Both the position numbers and the translations under genes were made by a program. A DNA stretch of 32,633 nt, taken from the NCBI GenBank assembly GCA_945870085.1, contig CAMBQX010000003.1, positions 1 to 32,633 of the forward strand. Reading direction: 5' to 3'. This DNA comes from Bifidobacterium breve (GTDB lineage: Bacteria; Actinomycetota; Actinomycetes; S36-B12). Positions 1 to 9,681 of this stretch are shown here, piece after piece (the first letter of the stretch is position 1; every line of letters starts with the position of its first letter). The notes below the pieces were generated by a model. The model had not been told where the DNA came from and made no database searches. It worked only from the letters and a program-made list of their open reading frames with translations.

Positions 1-1292
1 CCGTTGTGACTTGCTCCATCATCGCCGGTCACCCCTGCACGATCAAGTACGAAAGTTACCCCCGCCTTGTGTAAAGCGCAGTCCATCAAAACCTGATCGA
101 AGGCACGGTTTAGGAAAGTCGCATACAGCGCCACCACCGGGTGTAGGCCTCCATATGCGAGCCCAGCCGCGCTGGTGGCGGCATGCTGCTCAGCAATACC
201 AACGTCGTAGATCCGTGTTGGGTAGGCCGCCGCAAATCGGTCAAGGCCCGTCGGGCCAAGCATCGCAGCGGTAATCGCCACCACATCTGGGCGTTCATGG
301 GCGATGCGCACAATCTCGTCACCGAATACGCCGGTCCAGGTGGGACCACCGGCGGTCAGGGGTTCTCCCGTGTCGGGGTCGAATACCCCTACGCCATGGA
401 AGCGATCGACATCATCGCGCTCGGCTGGGCCGTAACCTCGGCCCTTTTGGGTAATCGCATGCACAATGACCGGCCCATCAAAAACTTTCGCCCGCGCAAG
501 GGCGAACTCCATCTCGCCATGATTATGCCCGTCAATTGGACCGATGTACTTAAGACCTAGATCTTCAAACATCCCCTGCGGAGCGATAACGTCCTTGATG
601 CCTTTCTTCATCCCATGCAGAGCGCCAAATATCGAGCCACCGACAACCGGAGTGCGATGCAAAGTGCGCTTGCCCCATGCCATGAATCGCTCGTACCCGC
701 GCGCGGTTCGTAGTGTTGAAAGGTGTTGGGCCAACCCACCAATAGTTGGTGAGTACGAGCGTTCATTGTCGTTGACCACGATGACTACCTGACGCTCCCC
801 GGCCGCGATGTTGTTCAGTGCCTCCCAGGCCATGCCACCGGTGAGTGCGCCGTCGCCGATAACCGCAACCACATGTCGTTGCCCCAGGAGCCCGCGCTGC
901 TGCCAGGCTTTGGCCAACCCATCTGCATAAGACAACACCGTGGAAGCATGTGAATTCTCGATTACGTCATGCCCGCTCTCAGCGCGACTCGGATAACCGG
1001 AGAGCCCACCGCGCTGCCGCAAATGATCGAACCCGGCTGCGCGCCCGGTGAGAATTTTGTGCACATAAGACTGATGACCGGTATCCCACATGATGACGTC
1101 AACGGGTGAGTTGAATACCCGATGCAATGACATCGTTAACTCGACGACACCTAGATTTGGGCCCAGGTGCCCGCCGGTGGCCGAGACTTTCTGGACCAAG
1201 AATGCCCGAATTTCAGCCGCCAACTCGGGAAGTTGCTCAGGGGCAAGGGCCCGAAGGTCTCGGGGATCGTGAACGCCCTGTAGCAGACTCAA
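1..1292 (-). CDS. dxs: 1-deoxy-D-xylulose-5-phosphate synthase, 3' part cut by window edge
   Basis: DXS condenses pyruvate and glyceraldehyde-3-phosphate to DXP, the first step of the MEP isoprenoid pathway, using thiamine diphosphate in the cytosol. About 430 of the usual ~640 residues are present. Visible are [14 protein letters not shown] near the N-terminus, the ThDP/Mg motif [16 protein letters not shown] (GDG at residues 146-148), and the start of the pyrimidine-binding domain, [14 protein letters not shown], at the window edge. I chose TTG at 1292 because a GAGG Shine-Dalgarno sequence lies about 7 bases upstream and the resulting N-terminus ([13 protein letters not shown]) has the length of Streptomyces DXS. 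TTG at 1304 is the only other early start, since a TAA stop lies just before it. The gene follows acnA and a small conserved gene on the same strand, with a 69-base gap. Confidence 0.96.
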   Translation of the reverse strand, partial: MSLLQGVHDPRDLRALAPEQLPELAAEIRAFLVQKVSATGGHLGPNLGVVELTMSLHRVFNSPVDVIMWDTGHQSYVHKILTGRAAGFDHLRQRGGLSGYPSRAESGHDVIENSHASTVLSYADGLAKAWQQRGLLGQRHVVAVIGDGALTGGMAWEALNNIAAGERQVVIVVNDNERSYSPTIGGLAQHLSTLRTARGYERFMAWGKRTLHRTPVVGGSIFGALHGMKKGIKDVIAPQGMFEDLGLKYIGPIDGHNHGEMEFALARAKVFDGPVIVHAITQKGRGYGPAERDDVDRFHGVGVFDPDTGEPLTAGGPTWTGVFGDEIVRIAHERPDVVAITAAMLGPTGLDRFAAAYPTRIYDVGIAEQHAATSAAGLAYGGLHPVVALYATFLNRAFDQVLMDCALHKAGVTFVLDRAGVTGDDGASHN

Positions 1293-1361
1293 CTCGGACC
1301 TCAATTCTTAAGCACCTCAGGTGACCGACAACTGCACCAGTCTACGTTGCCCGGGAGGTTT

Positions 1362-1745
1362 TCACCCGCGCGCTGCCGGCAAATTCGTGCCCGCCAGGGC
1401 AAGCAGCGCTCCCTCGACCAGGGCTAGCTCTCGCTGCAACTGCAAAAATCGGGCACCCGCCGCCTCAAATCCTTGTTGTGCGGTTGCTACTTCAGCCGCG
1501 GTCAGCAGTGGGCCTAATTCCACCCGCGCCTGTCCGTAAGCCCTCCTAGCGCCATTTAGGCCACCCTCGGCGTAATGGATTAGGTAGCGAACTAAAGCCA
1601 GCGGCAGGGTGCGCAAAACCGATGAGCGAAGGTCTGGGGGGCCCTGGTCGAGTAACCAAGGCACCACTCGCTCCGCGAACTCGCTCGAGCCCGGGGGCGC
1701 CAACTCCCGGGGCCAACCCGGTGGCGTGCGGCCCCGGTCGATCAC
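1362..1745 (-). CDS. Conserved actinobacterial protein of unknown function between acnA and dxs
   Basis: 127 residues. I recognise this as a small conserved actinobacterial protein (N-terminus of the form [13 protein letters not shown], then WLLDQGPPD) often found beside acnA and dxs, but I know of no assigned function. The sequence has no signal peptide or membrane segment. The N-terminal third is Pro-rich. The remainder looks helical, with a long amphipathic stretch containing [16 protein letters not shown] and a Leu/Glu/Ala-rich C-terminus that could form a short coiled coil. The GTG start (1743-1745) overlaps the TGA stop of acnA in a GTGA arrangement, so translation is probably coupled to aconitase. 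It is most likely cytosolic. Its place in the operon is the only clue to its role. Confidence 0.8.
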   Translation of the reverse strand: MIDRGRTPPGWPRELAPPGSSEFAERVVPWLLDQGPPDLRSSVLRTLPLALVRYLIHYAEGGLNGARRAYGQARVELGPLLTAAEVATAQQGFEAAGARFLQLQRELALVEGALLALAGTNLPAARG

Positions 1746-4396
1746 AGCAGTGAGCGTAGGACGTACTGCAAAATGCCGCCGTGCCGGTAGTAGTCCGCCT
1801 CACCCGGGGTATCGATTCGAACCGAGGCTGCGAATTCGACCGTGCGTCCATCCGCGGCGACGGCTTCAACTGCGACTTGAGCCGGCGTGCGGCCCGAATT
1901 GAGTTCGGCGATCCCCCTGACGGTGAAAACTTCATCACCCTGCAGACCAAGACTTGAAGCGCTCACCCCGGGGGCATATTGCAATGGCAATACACCCATT
2001 CCGATTAAATTTGATCGATGTATGCGCTCATAGGACTCAGCGATAACAACGCGGACACCCAATAACGCCGTCCCCTTGGCCGCCCAGTCACGGCTCGACC
2101 CTGATCCATATTCCTTACCCGCCAAAATAACCAGCGGGGTTCCATGGCGCTCGTACGCCATCGCGGCGTCATAAATCGGAACGATTTCGTCATCCGCATT
2201 TGTGAAATCAATGGTGAACCCACCCTCAACATCGTGCAATAGCAGGTTCCGCAACCTGATATTTGCAAAGGTGCCGCGAATCATAACCTCGTGGTTTCCG
2301 CGTCGAGATCCATAGGAGTTGAAATCAGGCCGTTGAACGCCATTTTCAGCTAGATAAATACCGGCGGGACTGTCAGGCCTAATTGATCCAGCGGGTGAGA
2401 TGTGATCGGTGGTAACGGAATCCCCAAGTTTTAAGAGAACGCGCGCACCCGTGATATCAACCACCGGGCTTGGCTCCCGTTGCATACCGTCAAAATATGG
2501 AGGCTTGCGCACATAAGTACTTGCTGGATCCCATTGGAAAGTATCACCACTTGGTGTCGCAAGTGAGCGCCAATTCTCGTCGCCGGTGAAAACATTCGAA
2601 TATCGATTTGCAAACATCTGCGCATCGATTGATTCATCCACCACGCGCTGAACCTCGCGGGCACTTGGCCAGATATCGGCAAGGTATACCGGCTCACCAG
2701 CGGGATCGATCCCTAAGGCCTCATTTTGAATGTCAATATCCATGGTGCCAGCGATTGCATAAGCGACCACCAGGGGAGGTGAAGCTAAGTAGTTCATCTT
2801 AACATCGGGACTGATCCGGCCTTCGAAATTGCGGTTGCCGCTGAGCACCGCGGTAACCGCAAGATCATGCTCATTGATTGCAGTGCTGACTTCGGGTATT
2901 AATGGGCCCGAGTTGCCGATACAAGTTGTGCAGCCGTAACCAACCGTTCCGAAGCCCAACTTATCGAGATACGGAGTAAGACCAGCTTTGTCGTAGTAGT
3001 CGGTTACGACCTTAGAGCCAGGTGCCAGTGTGGTTTTAACCCAAGGCTTACTTTGTAACCCGCGTTCAACAGCATTCTTTGCGAGTAACCCAGCCGCGAT
3101 CATTACTGACGGATTCGATGTATTCGTACAGGAAGTTATCGCGGCTATCACCACCGCGCCATGCCCCATAACTACCGAATCCTCGGCCAGGGAGAACTCG
3201 ACCGTAGTGTCAGGGGACTTCGTGTAGTCAGCCAAGGCCGCGCCAAACATTGCTTTAGCGTCGGCGAGAGGAACACGGTCTTGCGGACGCTTTGGCCCCG
3301 CCAAGCTCGGCACCACGGTTGCCAAATCTAATTCAATGTATTCAGAGTAATTTGGCTCACAATTCGGGTCGTGCCACATGCCTTGAGCTTTCGCGTACGC
3401 GGCAACTAGCGCACATTGCTGCTCACTGCGCCCGGTCAGGCGCAGGTACTCCATGGTCATTTCGTCAATCGGGAAGATCGCAACGGTGCTGCCGTACTCG
3501 GGGCTCATATTTCCGATGGTTGCGCGATTCGAAAGCGGGACTGCACCAACTCCTTCGCCAAAGAACTCGACGAACTTGCCGACCACCCCATGCACCCGCA
3601 GCATCTGGGTAATTGTCAAAACTAGATCGGTGGCGGTCGCACCCTGCGGAAGTTCACCCCGCAATTTGAAACCAACGACGCGTGGGATCAACATTGATAC
3701 CGGCTGGCCCAGCATTGCGGCTTCCGCCTCAATGCCACCTACACCCCAACCGAGAACTCCCAGCCCATTGACCATGGTGGTGTGTGAATCCGTGCCGACG
3801 ACGGTATCCGGATACGCCTGGCCGCCGCGGGCCATTACGACATGGGCCAAATACTCAATGTTCACCTGATGAACGATGCCGGTACCCGGTGGCACCACCT
3901 TGAACTCATCAAATGCACTTTGACCCCAACGTAAGAACTGGTACCGCTCGCGATTGCGTTCATATTCAAGTGCAACATTGCGTGACTCGGCGTCTGGAAC
4001 CGCGAAGAAATCAGCAATTACGGAGTGGTCGATTACCATTTCTGCGGGAGCGAGTGGCTCAATTCGTGACGGATCGCCGCCAAGTTCAGCAACCGCCTCG
4101 CGCATTGTTGCAAGATCAACCACCACCGGCACTCCGGTGAAATCTTGCATGATCACGCGTGCCGGCGTGAAAGAGATTTCCTGGTTAGGTTCAGCACTTT
4201 GATCCCATGCACCAAGTGCTCGGATCGTCTCGGCCGTGACATTGGCGCCATCTTCGGTGCGCAGGAGATTCTCGAGGAGGACTTTGTGGGTGTAGGGCAG
4301 TTTCGCAGATCCGGGTACCGCCTCGATGGCAAATATTTCGAATTGCTGCCCGCCCACGGTCAGGACTCGCTTCGCTCCGAAACTGTTTTTACTCAC
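1742..4396 (-). CDS. acnA: Aconitate hydratase A
   Basis: 884 residues, the normal length for AcnA. It interconverts citrate and isocitrate through cis-aconitate in the TCA cycle with a [4Fe-4S] cluster. The three cluster cysteines are Cys423 (in TSCTNTSNP) and Cys489 and Cys492 (in [13 protein letters not shown]). Other family motifs are [17 protein letters not shown] and, in the C-terminal swivel domain, [12 protein letters not shown]. The start is GTG at 4396, supported by a GGAGG Shine-Dalgarno sequence about 5 bases upstream. It lies 26 bases after the RNA methyltransferase gene and overlaps the next gene by 4 bases, so it is probably the third gene of a kimA-methyltransferase-acnA-small protein-dxs operon. 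Actinobacterial AcnA can also act as an iron-dependent RNA-binding protein. Nothing here tests that. Confidence 0.98.
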   Translation of the reverse strand: MSKNSFGAKRVLTVGGQQFEIFAIEAVPGSAKLPYTHKVLLENLLRTEDGANVTAETIRALGAWDQSAEPNQEISFTPARVIMQDFTGVPVVVDLATMREAVAELGGDPSRIEPLAPAEMVIDHSVIADFFAVPDAESRNVALEYERNRERYQFLRWGQSAFDEFKVVPPGTGIVHQVNIEYLAHVVMARGGQAYPDTVVGTDSHTTMVNGLGVLGWGVGGIEAEAAMLGQPVSMLIPRVVGFKLRGELPQGATATDLVLTITQMLRVHGVVGKFVEFFGEGVGAVPLSNRATIGNMSPEYGSTVAIFPIDEMTMEYLRLTGRSEQQCALVAAYAKAQGMWHDPNCEPNYSEYIELDLATVVPSLAGPKRPQDRVPLADAKAMFGAALADYTKSPDTTVEFSLAEDSVVMGHGAVVIAAITSCTNTSNPSVMIAAGLLAKNAVERGLQSKPWVKTTLAPGSKVVTDYYDKAGLTPYLDKLGFGTVGYGCTTCIGNSGPLIPEVSTAINEHDLAVTAVLSGNRNFEGRISPDVKMNYLASPPLVVAYAIAGTMDIDIQNEALGIDPAGEPVYLADIWPSAREVQRVVDESIDAQMFANRYSNVFTGDENWRSLATPSGDTFQWDPASTYVRKPPYFDGMQREPSPVVDITGARVLLKLGDSVTTDHISPAGSIRPDSPAGIYLAENGVQRPDFNSYGSRRGNHEVMIRGTFANIRLRNLLLHDVEGGFTIDFTNADDEIVPIYDAAMAYERHGTPLVILAGKEYGSGSSRDWAAKGTALLGVRVVIAESYERIHRSNLIGMGVLPLQYAPGVSASSLGLQGDEVFTVRGIAELNSGRTPAQVAVEAVAADGRTVEFAASVRIDTPGEADYYRHGGILQYVLRSLL

Positions 4397-4422
4397 TGGG
4401 GCCTCCGAAAGTTATCTTGACA

Positions 4423-5646
4423 TCAAGATATCTGATCGTGACCCGGGATGGGCACCAGGGTGGCCACCACCTCGACGTGGTGCGTCATTGGAAAAGCATC
4501 AAAACCAGTAATTTTGTCCAGCCGGTAACCGAAGGTGTAAAAGATCGCAACATCACGTGCGAGGGCTACTGGATCACAAGCTACATAGACCACCACACGG
4601 GGTTCTTGGGCGGCAATCTGCCGAGCAATGACCCGCCCGACACCGGTGCGTGGTGGGTCAAGGACCACCCCCGATACGAGTCCATGATCGGTAGCTTTCG
4701 CCAACCACCTTGCAACATCGCTTTCCACCAATTTGACCTGGTGATCATGTTGCAGGTTGCGCCGGGCATCGCGGACCGACCGTGCAGACCCTTCAACCGC
4801 CACCACCAAGCCATTTGGCCCAACAGCCGAACTCAGATAACCGCTAAATAGCCCAACACCCGAATAAAGATCCCACCAGGTTTCACCAGGTTGTGGGTTT
4901 CCCAAGTCAAGAACCGCCCGAACTAACGCCTCCGCGGCGCCAACATGACCCTGCCAAAAGCTTTCGATATCGATATTCCAATTGCGGCCGAGTACTTCTT
5001 GATTTACTCGGCGACTACTTGTTGATCCGGATGCGGCATTCGAGATGACAAGCTCGCCATCTGAGCCCTGCGCCGAACGCACTTCCAAAACTCCAGGGTA
5101 TGTGCTTTCCGGGACTGCTCCTTGGCCTTGAGTGGCAATCAGGCAGGTATTGACGGGCAGAATCTCGCTACTGCGAAAACGGTGGAAACCGAGGTGGCCC
5201 GAACTATCAACACTCCAGCGCACTCGCGTGCGCCACGAAAGTCCACTTTGATCCCCCGGCACCGACTCGACAACAACTTCTACCTCATTAAGGCCCGCAT
5301 GCCGGCGAAATGCATCTTTCACCACCTGCTGCTTAAATGCGCGTTGCCGCGCAAGAGCAATATGTTGGAAATCGCATCCGCCGCAGGCTCCCGGCCCGGT
5401 AAATTCACACGGTGCTGTCACCCGGTCGGGGCTCTTAACCAAAATCTTGATAGCGTCGGCTCGTACCATCTTGGATCGGACTTCGGTAATTTTAATCCTT
5501 ACAGATTCACCGGTAATTGCATGCCGGACAAATATTGTGCGGCCCTGCGCATGTGCAATGAAGTGTCCGCCGTGTGCGATCTGCCCAATAGTTACTTCGA
5601 GTACATCACCGACCGCAAGCGGCACCTCGCTTGACTTACTCGTCAC
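4423..5646 (-). CDS. Class I SAM-dependent RNA methyltransferase (TrmA/RumA family, TRAM domain)
   Basis: 407 residues. The family makes 5-methyluridine in tRNA or 23S rRNA. The N-terminal ~65 residues (from PLAVGDVLEVTIGQIAHGG) look like a TRAM RNA-binding domain. An iron-sulfur motif follows, CEFTGPGACGGC (CX7CX2C), and a further Cys in LPVNTCLIATQG may be the fourth ligand. The SAM-binding motif is WWDLYSGVGLFSGYL, followed by DPPRTGVG. The catalytic nucleophile is Cys357 in YVACDP and the likely general base is Glu392 in THHVEVVATL. The GTG start at 5646 lies inside the 3' end of the transporter gene (11-base overlap), so the two are probably cotranscribed. Whether the target is tRNA U54 or rRNA cannot be decided from sequence. 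It looks equivalent to M. tuberculosis Rv2689c, which from memory also neighbours this transporter. Confidence 0.93.
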   Translation of the reverse strand: MTSKSSEVPLAVGDVLEVTIGQIAHGGHFIAHAQGRTIFVRHAITGESVRIKITEVRSKMVRADAIKILVKSPDRVTAPCEFTGPGACGGCDFQHIALARQRAFKQQVVKDAFRRHAGLNEVEVVVESVPGDQSGLSWRTRVRWSVDSSGHLGFHRFRSSEILPVNTCLIATQGQGAVPESTYPGVLEVRSAQGSDGELVISNAASGSTSSRRVNQEVLGRNWNIDIESFWQGHVGAAEALVRAVLDLGNPQPGETWWDLYSGVGLFSGYLSSAVGPNGLVVAVEGSARSVRDARRNLQHDHQVKLVESDVARWLAKATDHGLVSGVVLDPPRTGVGRVIARQIAAQEPRVVVYVACDPVALARDVAIFYTFGYRLDKITGFDAFPMTHHVEVVATLVPIPGHDQIS

Positions 5647-7573
5647 GGTTCAGTACACGCTCACTTGACTCAAGTTGCCAAGGCACACTCGTCATCATCA
5701 CACCGGGCATGAAAAGTAACCGGCTCTTCAAACGTAATGCTGACTGATTATGCAGAATCTGCTCCCACCAATGCCCGACAACATATTCAGGCACATAGAC
5801 GGTGACAACGTCATTTGGATTGTCGGAACGCAATCGGCGCACGTACTCGATGATTGGACGGGTAATTTCGCGGTAGGGGGAATCCAAAACCTTTAGCGTC
5901 ACCGGTATTGCGCGCCGCTCCCATTCCACTTCTAGGGAGCGAGTCTCGTCCGGGTCGACATTGACCGTAATAGCCTCAAGTACCGAAGGTCGAGTGGCCC
6001 GGGCATAGGCCAAGGCCCGCAATGTCGGCTTATGAATTTTTGACACCAACACCAGTGCATGCACGCGCGTTGGCAACATGATTTTGTCCTCATCGGTAGT
6101 TACTAGCTCCACCGCCACGCGGTCGTAGTGTTTACGGATCGCTCGCATCAAGAGAAAAATAAGTGGCATCGCGACAACCACGATCCATGCGCCCTTGGTG
6201 AATTTTGTTGCAAGCACGATCACCAGGACCGATCCAGTCATGAGGAAACCCACGGAGTTAATAGCTCGCGACCTGAACATTTTACGCCGCTCAGCCGGAA
6301 CTGTCTCGGCTCGCAAGTGCCGGTTCCAATGCTTGATCATGCCGAGCTGACTCAAAGTGAAGGAAACAAATACGCCGATGATGTAGAGCTGAATTAGGTT
6401 TGTGACATTTGCCTGATAGATCACAACTAGTACGACGGCCAAGCCGGCGAGCATCAAAATGCCATTGCTAAAGGCCAACCGGTCCCCACGTGTGTGCAAC
6501 TGGCGCGGCAAATAACCATCCCGCGCGAGAATCGAACCGAGCACCGGGAATCCGTTGAAGGCCGTGTTGGCTGCGAGTGCCAAAATGAGTGCGGTCGATA
6601 GTGAAATCACCAAAACCGCAATTTCGAAGTTTCCAAAAACCGCACTCGCAACTTGGACGATCACCGTTTTCTGGGATTGCCCATCTGGTAGCCCAATCAG
6701 ATCTCTATCAAACTCGGTGACCTGGACGCGAGTTTTAATTGCAAGCCAAGTTATACCCGCGAACATAGTTGTTGCGATTAACCCGAGCATCAACAAAGTC
6801 GTTGCGGCGTTCTTGGATTTTGGCTTACGAAAAGATGGCACACCATTCGCGACAGCTTCAATACCAGTGAGTGCGGTCGTACCTGAAGAAAATGATCGTG
6901 CCACTAAGAAGATTAAGGCGGCACCGGCGAAACTTGCCTCGGGTACCACCTCCCAGTTAGCGCTCTCGGCCTCCAAATTGGCCCCGGTAGCCATCTTGAA
7001 AATTGCTACACCAATCATGGTAAAAATTGATGCTATGAAAAAATAAGTTGGGATCGCAAAAAGCGACCCGGATTCACGAATGCCACGCAGGTTTAGCAGA
7101 GTGATGACCACAATTGATCCAACCGCCCACAAAACACTATGTTCTGCAATTGCTGGGATAACGGACCCGAGGTTTGCTATCGCTGATGAGATAGATACCG
7201 CAACCGTAAGAACATAATCAATCAATAGCGCACTACCGACGAAAATGCCCCAGTTCTGACCCAGGTTCGTTGCAACGACCTCGTAATCGCCGCCACCACT
7301 TGGGTACGCGTGCACATTTTGGCGATATGAAGCCACCACGGTGAAATAAACAAGAACAACAGCTGCGGCTATCCATCCGCCGAAGGCATAAAAGGAAGCA
7401 CCACCCAATGACAGAACTAATAGGATTTCTTGGGTGGCATAAGCGTTGGATGAAAGCGCGTCACTCGCGAAAACCGGCAGGGCGATTCTCTTTGGGAGTA
7501 GGGAGTCGCTGAGACGATCACTGCGCAGCGCCCGTCCAAAAAACAGGCGCTTGAGACCATCAGAGATAGGCAC
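5636..7573 (-). CDS. KimA-like APC/KUP-fold potassium transporter
   Basis: 645 residues, with about 12 membrane segments and then a cytosolic C-terminal domain of about 170 residues (from roughly residue 475) resembling a universal-stress-protein fold. Generic annotation would be APC amino acid permease. The sequence instead follows Bacillus KimA, a proton-coupled potassium symporter, closely: FASDALSSNAYATQEIL, SYRQNVHAYPSGGGDY, LLIDYVLTVAVSIS, SFSSGTTALTGIEAVANG, and HNQSALRLKSRL near the C-terminus. Asp38, Tyr45, Asp119, Thr123 and Ser127 align with KimA Asp36, Tyr43, Asp117, Thr121 and Ser125, which lie in its ion-binding region (from memory). The GTG start at 7573 has a TAACAT hexamer 8 bases upstream, suggesting a leaderless transcript. 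It is divergent from two TrkA genes, which supports a potassium role. Substrate is inferred, not shown. Confidence 0.88.
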   Translation of the reverse strand: MPISDGLKRLFFGRALRSDRLSDSLLPKRIALPVFASDALSSNAYATQEILLVLSLGGASFYAFGGWIAAAVVLVYFTVVASYRQNVHAYPSGGGDYEVVATNLGQNWGIFVGSALLIDYVLTVAVSISSAIANLGSVIPAIAEHSVLWAVGSIVVITLLNLRGIRESGSLFAIPTYFFIASIFTMIGVAIFKMATGANLEAESANWEVVPEASFAGAALIFLVARSFSSGTTALTGIEAVANGVPSFRKPKSKNAATTLLMLGLIATTMFAGITWLAIKTRVQVTEFDRDLIGLPDGQSQKTVIVQVASAVFGNFEIAVLVISLSTALILALAANTAFNGFPVLGSILARDGYLPRQLHTRGDRLAFSNGILMLAGLAVVLVVIYQANVTNLIQLYIIGVFVSFTLSQLGMIKHWNRHLRAETVPAERRKMFRSRAINSVGFLMTGSVLVIVLATKFTKGAWIVVVAMPLIFLLMRAIRKHYDRVAVELVTTDEDKIMLPTRVHALVLVSKIHKPTLRALAYARATRPSVLEAITVNVDPDETRSLEVEWERRAIPVTLKVLDSPYREITRPIIEYVRRLRSDNPNDVVTVYVPEYVVGHWWEQILHNQSALRLKSRLLFMPGVMMTSVPWQLESSERVLNRDE

Positions 7574-7581
7574 GAGCCATC

Positions 7582-7587
7582 ATGTTA
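7582..7587 (-). promoter_or_regulatory. -10-like hexamer TAACAT of the kimA-like operon
   Basis: TAACAT on the minus strand ends 8 bases before the GTG start at 7573. No Shine-Dalgarno sequence precedes that start, so transcription probably begins at or very near the start codon. No clear -35 is visible. It shares the 82-base divergent region with the trkA promoter. Confidence 0.5.
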
Positions 7588-7642
7588 CGCCCATCGATCC
7601 CGACAACTGTGATGGTGGTGGAACCGGGTGTGGTCAGGCGTG

Positions 7643-7648
7643 TACGGT
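7643..7648 (+). promoter_or_regulatory. -10-like hexamer TACGGT of the trkA pair
   Basis: TACGGT ends 7 bases before the GTG start at 7656, with no Shine-Dalgarno sequence in between, which is a leaderless arrangement. The same hexamer precedes psuG in this window. No good -35 match is seen at 17 bases. Confidence 0.5.
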
Positions 7649-7655
7649 TTGGGAC

Positions 7656-8321
7656 GTGCACGTAGTAATCATGGGATGTGGCCGCGTAGGTGCTTTACTC
7701 GCTGGACGCCTCGGCGACCTCGGCCACAGCGTTGCCGTGATTGACCAAGTTGCAACGGCTTTTGGGCGGCTCCCCGATGATTTCGCTGGGATCACAGTCA
7801 CCGGCATTGGATTTGATCGTGAAACTTTAGAGAGTGCCGGTATCACCCGCGCCGGGGCATTCGCCGCCGTAAGCAGTGGCGATAACAGCAATATTCTTGC
7901 GGCTCGGGTAGCCCGCGAAACTTTCAGCGTTGAACGCGTGGTCGCTCGGATTTATGACCCGCGCCGCGCTGAGGTGTATCAACGACTCGGGATACCGACG
8001 GTTGGGACCGTGGCATGGACAAGCGGACAAATCCTTCGAGGGATCTTGCCCATGGGCGCACATGAGGAATATCGCGACCCGAGCGGGGCAATGGCGCTGG
8101 CTGAAGTTCACGTCGGTAATGGTTGGGTTGGGCACCGCGCGGATTCACTCGAGGAAGCATCCGGGGCCCGCGTGGGTTTCATCACACGCTTCGGTGCCGC
8201 GATAATTCCGAAACCGGAGACGGTGGTTCAAGATGGTGACATCGTCCACGCTGTGTATCTGGTCGCTGACCGCGACCGTGTCGAAAATATCTTTGAGACT
8301 GGCCCGGAGGGCGCTTCATGA
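7656..8321 (+). CDS. TrkA/CeoB-type RCK potassium uptake protein
   Basis: 221 residues. TrkA proteins are cytosolic RCK subunits that bind nucleotides and gate or regulate potassium transporters. The N-terminal Rossmann domain starts MHVVIMGCGRVGALLAGRLG, with the GxGxxG nucleotide motif and an acidic residue at the end of beta-2 (VAVID). FAAVSSGDNSNILAARVAR and RIYDPRRAEVYQRLGIPTV are typical of actinobacterial TrkA. A smaller RCK_C (TrkA_C) domain follows from about residue 135. The reading frame is open further upstream, but GTG at 7656 matches the family N-terminus and sits 7 bases after a TACGGT hexamer. It overlaps the second trkA gene by 4 bases (ATGA) and is divergent from the KimA-like transporter. 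It corresponds to CeoB (Rv2691) of M. tuberculosis, from memory. Confidence 0.93.
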   Translation: MHVVIMGCGRVGALLAGRLGDLGHSVAVIDQVATAFGRLPDDFAGITVTGIGFDRETLESAGITRAGAFAAVSSGDNSNILAARVARETFSVERVVARIYDPRRAEVYQRLGIPTVGTVAWTSGQILRGILPMGAHEEYRDPSGAMALAEVHVGNGWVGHRADSLEEASGARVGFITRFGAAIIPKPETVVQDGDIVHAVYLVADRDRVENIFETGPEGAS

Positions 8322-8980
8322 AAATCGCAGTTGCCGGAGCTGGCAAAGTCGGTAGATCCATTGCCAAGGAGCTTTTAGGCCGAGGACATACGGTGCTGCT
8401 CATCGACCGTGACCCAACTGCCGTGCGCCCGGGATCTGTTGATGGCGCCGACTTTCTCATCGCTGACGCTTGCGAAATATCTTCACTTGACCATGCCAAG
8501 CTATCTGAATGTCAGGTTGTTGTCGCCGCTACCGGTGATGACAAAGTGAATCTGGTTGTTTCGCTTCTAGCCAAGACTGAATACGGCGTTCCGCGAGTCA
8601 TAGCCCGCGTGAATCACCCAAAGAATGAATGGATGTTCGACGATTCATGGGGCGTTGATGTTGCCGTCTCGACGCCGCGAATGCTGGTGGCTTTGGTCGA
8701 CGAAGCCGTTAGTGTTGGTGACCTTGTGCGTCTGTTTAGCTTCAGACAAGGTAATGCGGATCTTGTCGAGCTCACTTTGTCAGCAGATTCACCGGTGGTC
8801 GGAAAACGCGTTGGGGATCAGGCTTGGCCGCCCGACACCGCACTTGTTGCGATAGTGCGCGGTTCACGTGTATTTGCGCCATCCGCCGATGATCCACTGG
8901 ACGCCGGCGACGAGTTGTTATTCGTCACCGCACCTGATCAAGAACCTGCACTGCAAAACATGCTCAGCACTGCCCATTAG
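8318..8980 (+). CDS. TrkA/CeoC-type RCK potassium uptake protein
   Basis: 220 residues, a second RCK protein with the same two-domain plan: Rossmann domain beginning MKIAVAGAGKVGRSIAKELL, acidic beta-2 end LLIDRDP, VVAATGDDKVNLVVSLLAK, then an RCK_C domain from about residue 135 that includes SPVVGKRVGDQAWP and ends near DELLFVTAPDQEP. Its ATG overlaps the stop of the first trkA gene (ATGA), which implies translational coupling and a likely hetero-oligomer of the two proteins. It ends 12 bases before the convergent DUF3159 gene. No TrkH or KtrB membrane subunit is present here, and the only potassium-transporter candidate nearby is the divergent KimA-like protein. Two distinct RCK proteins in tandem is the usual actinobacterial ceoBC arrangement. 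Confidence 0.93.
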   Translation: MKIAVAGAGKVGRSIAKELLGRGHTVLLIDRDPTAVRPGSVDGADFLIADACEISSLDHAKLSECQVVVAATGDDKVNLVVSLLAKTEYGVPRVIARVNHPKNEWMFDDSWGVDVAVSTPRMLVALVDEAVSVGDLVRLFSFRQGNADLVELTLSADSPVVGKRVGDQAWPPDTALVAIVRGSRVFAPSADDPLDAGDELLFVTAPDQEPALQNMLSTAH

Positions 8981-8992
8981 GCCTACAGGTAG

Positions 8993-9679
8993 TTACTTAC
9001 TCTTAGCGGCCCGCTTTTCGGTCCAAATAGGTCCCAGTAGCCGATAGGTGAAGTAAGCCGCTGCAATGTAAAGCGGAATCCCCATCAAGATTTTGACCAC
9101 TCCGAGCGCCCCGACCGCTCCAAGCAGGTAGAGCGGTACTTGCACCACAAGACGCCCGAAAAACAGCGCCACCCAAATCCACGATGCGGCAGCGTATATG
9201 CGACGAAGTGGTTTATCTTGCCGCCAAGTGGTGCCATCGCCGGTAAAATATCCTAGGATCACCCCGAGCAGAGGCCAGCCAATGATTATTGAAACGAGAA
9301 ACGCCAACCCGTATGCCAAATTTTGTAAGAACCCGGGGAGAAAATAAGCCTCGGGACGCCCGGTCCACTTGGCCACCAGTGCGGAGACAAGGACCCCGGC
9401 GAACCCTGCCAAGACTTGTTGAAGTGGTTCGCGGCGCAACAGGCGCCAGATCATGATCAACAACCCGGCGGCAACTGCTGCCCCTACGGACCAGACCAGA
9501 TTTTGCCCGGTCACCAAATACGCGACAACAAATACCGCGGTCGGAACCCCGGAGTCGATGATCCCACGCCACCCACCGATGGCCCGCTCCAGCAGTACCG
9601 TCTCGGCCCGCACATCGGCCATTTTCTCAGGCGCACCCAGATTAGAGTCGGGTGTATTCGATTCCGATGGCTCGCTCAC
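8993..9679 (-). CDS. DUF3159 family integral membrane protein
   Basis: 228 residues. An N-terminal cytosolic segment of about 35 residues leads into GGWRGIIDSGVPTAVFVVAY, typical of DUF3159, followed by about six hydrophobic membrane segments and a basic C-terminus (TEKRAAKSK). The conserved loop GYFTGDGTTWRQDKPLRR lies between the fourth and fifth segments, and Arg and Trp residues line the polar loops. Its function is unknown. It starts with GTG two bases after the stop of the OB-fold gene, so the two are very probably cotranscribed. In other actinobacteria the gene also follows the TrkA pair and OB-fold gene (Rv2693c in M. tuberculosis, from memory). A transport or permease-like role is possible but unsupported. 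Confidence 0.88.
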   Translation of the reverse strand: MSEPSESNTPDSNLGAPEKMADVRAETVLLERAIGGWRGIIDSGVPTAVFVVAYLVTGQNLVWSVGAAVAAGLLIMIWRLLRREPLQQVLAGFAGVLVSALVAKWTGRPEAYFLPGFLQNLAYGLAFLVSIIIGWPLLGVILGYFTGDGTTWRQDKPLRRIYAAASWIWVALFFGRLVVQVPLYLLGAVGALGVVKILMGIPLYIAAAYFTYRLLGPIWTEKRAAKSK

Positions 9680-9681
9680 GA

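Noticed and set aside
5636-7573. Annotation of the transporter as an ordinary amino-acid permease
   Set aside because: Motif-level agreement with KimA over the whole length, including the cytosolic C-terminal region, and the RCK neighbours favour potassium transport.
7446-7655. Upstream extension of the first trkA gene
   Set aside because: It would overlap the divergent transporter gene and adds 70 residues unlike TrkA. GTG 7656 fits the family and the hexamer spacing.
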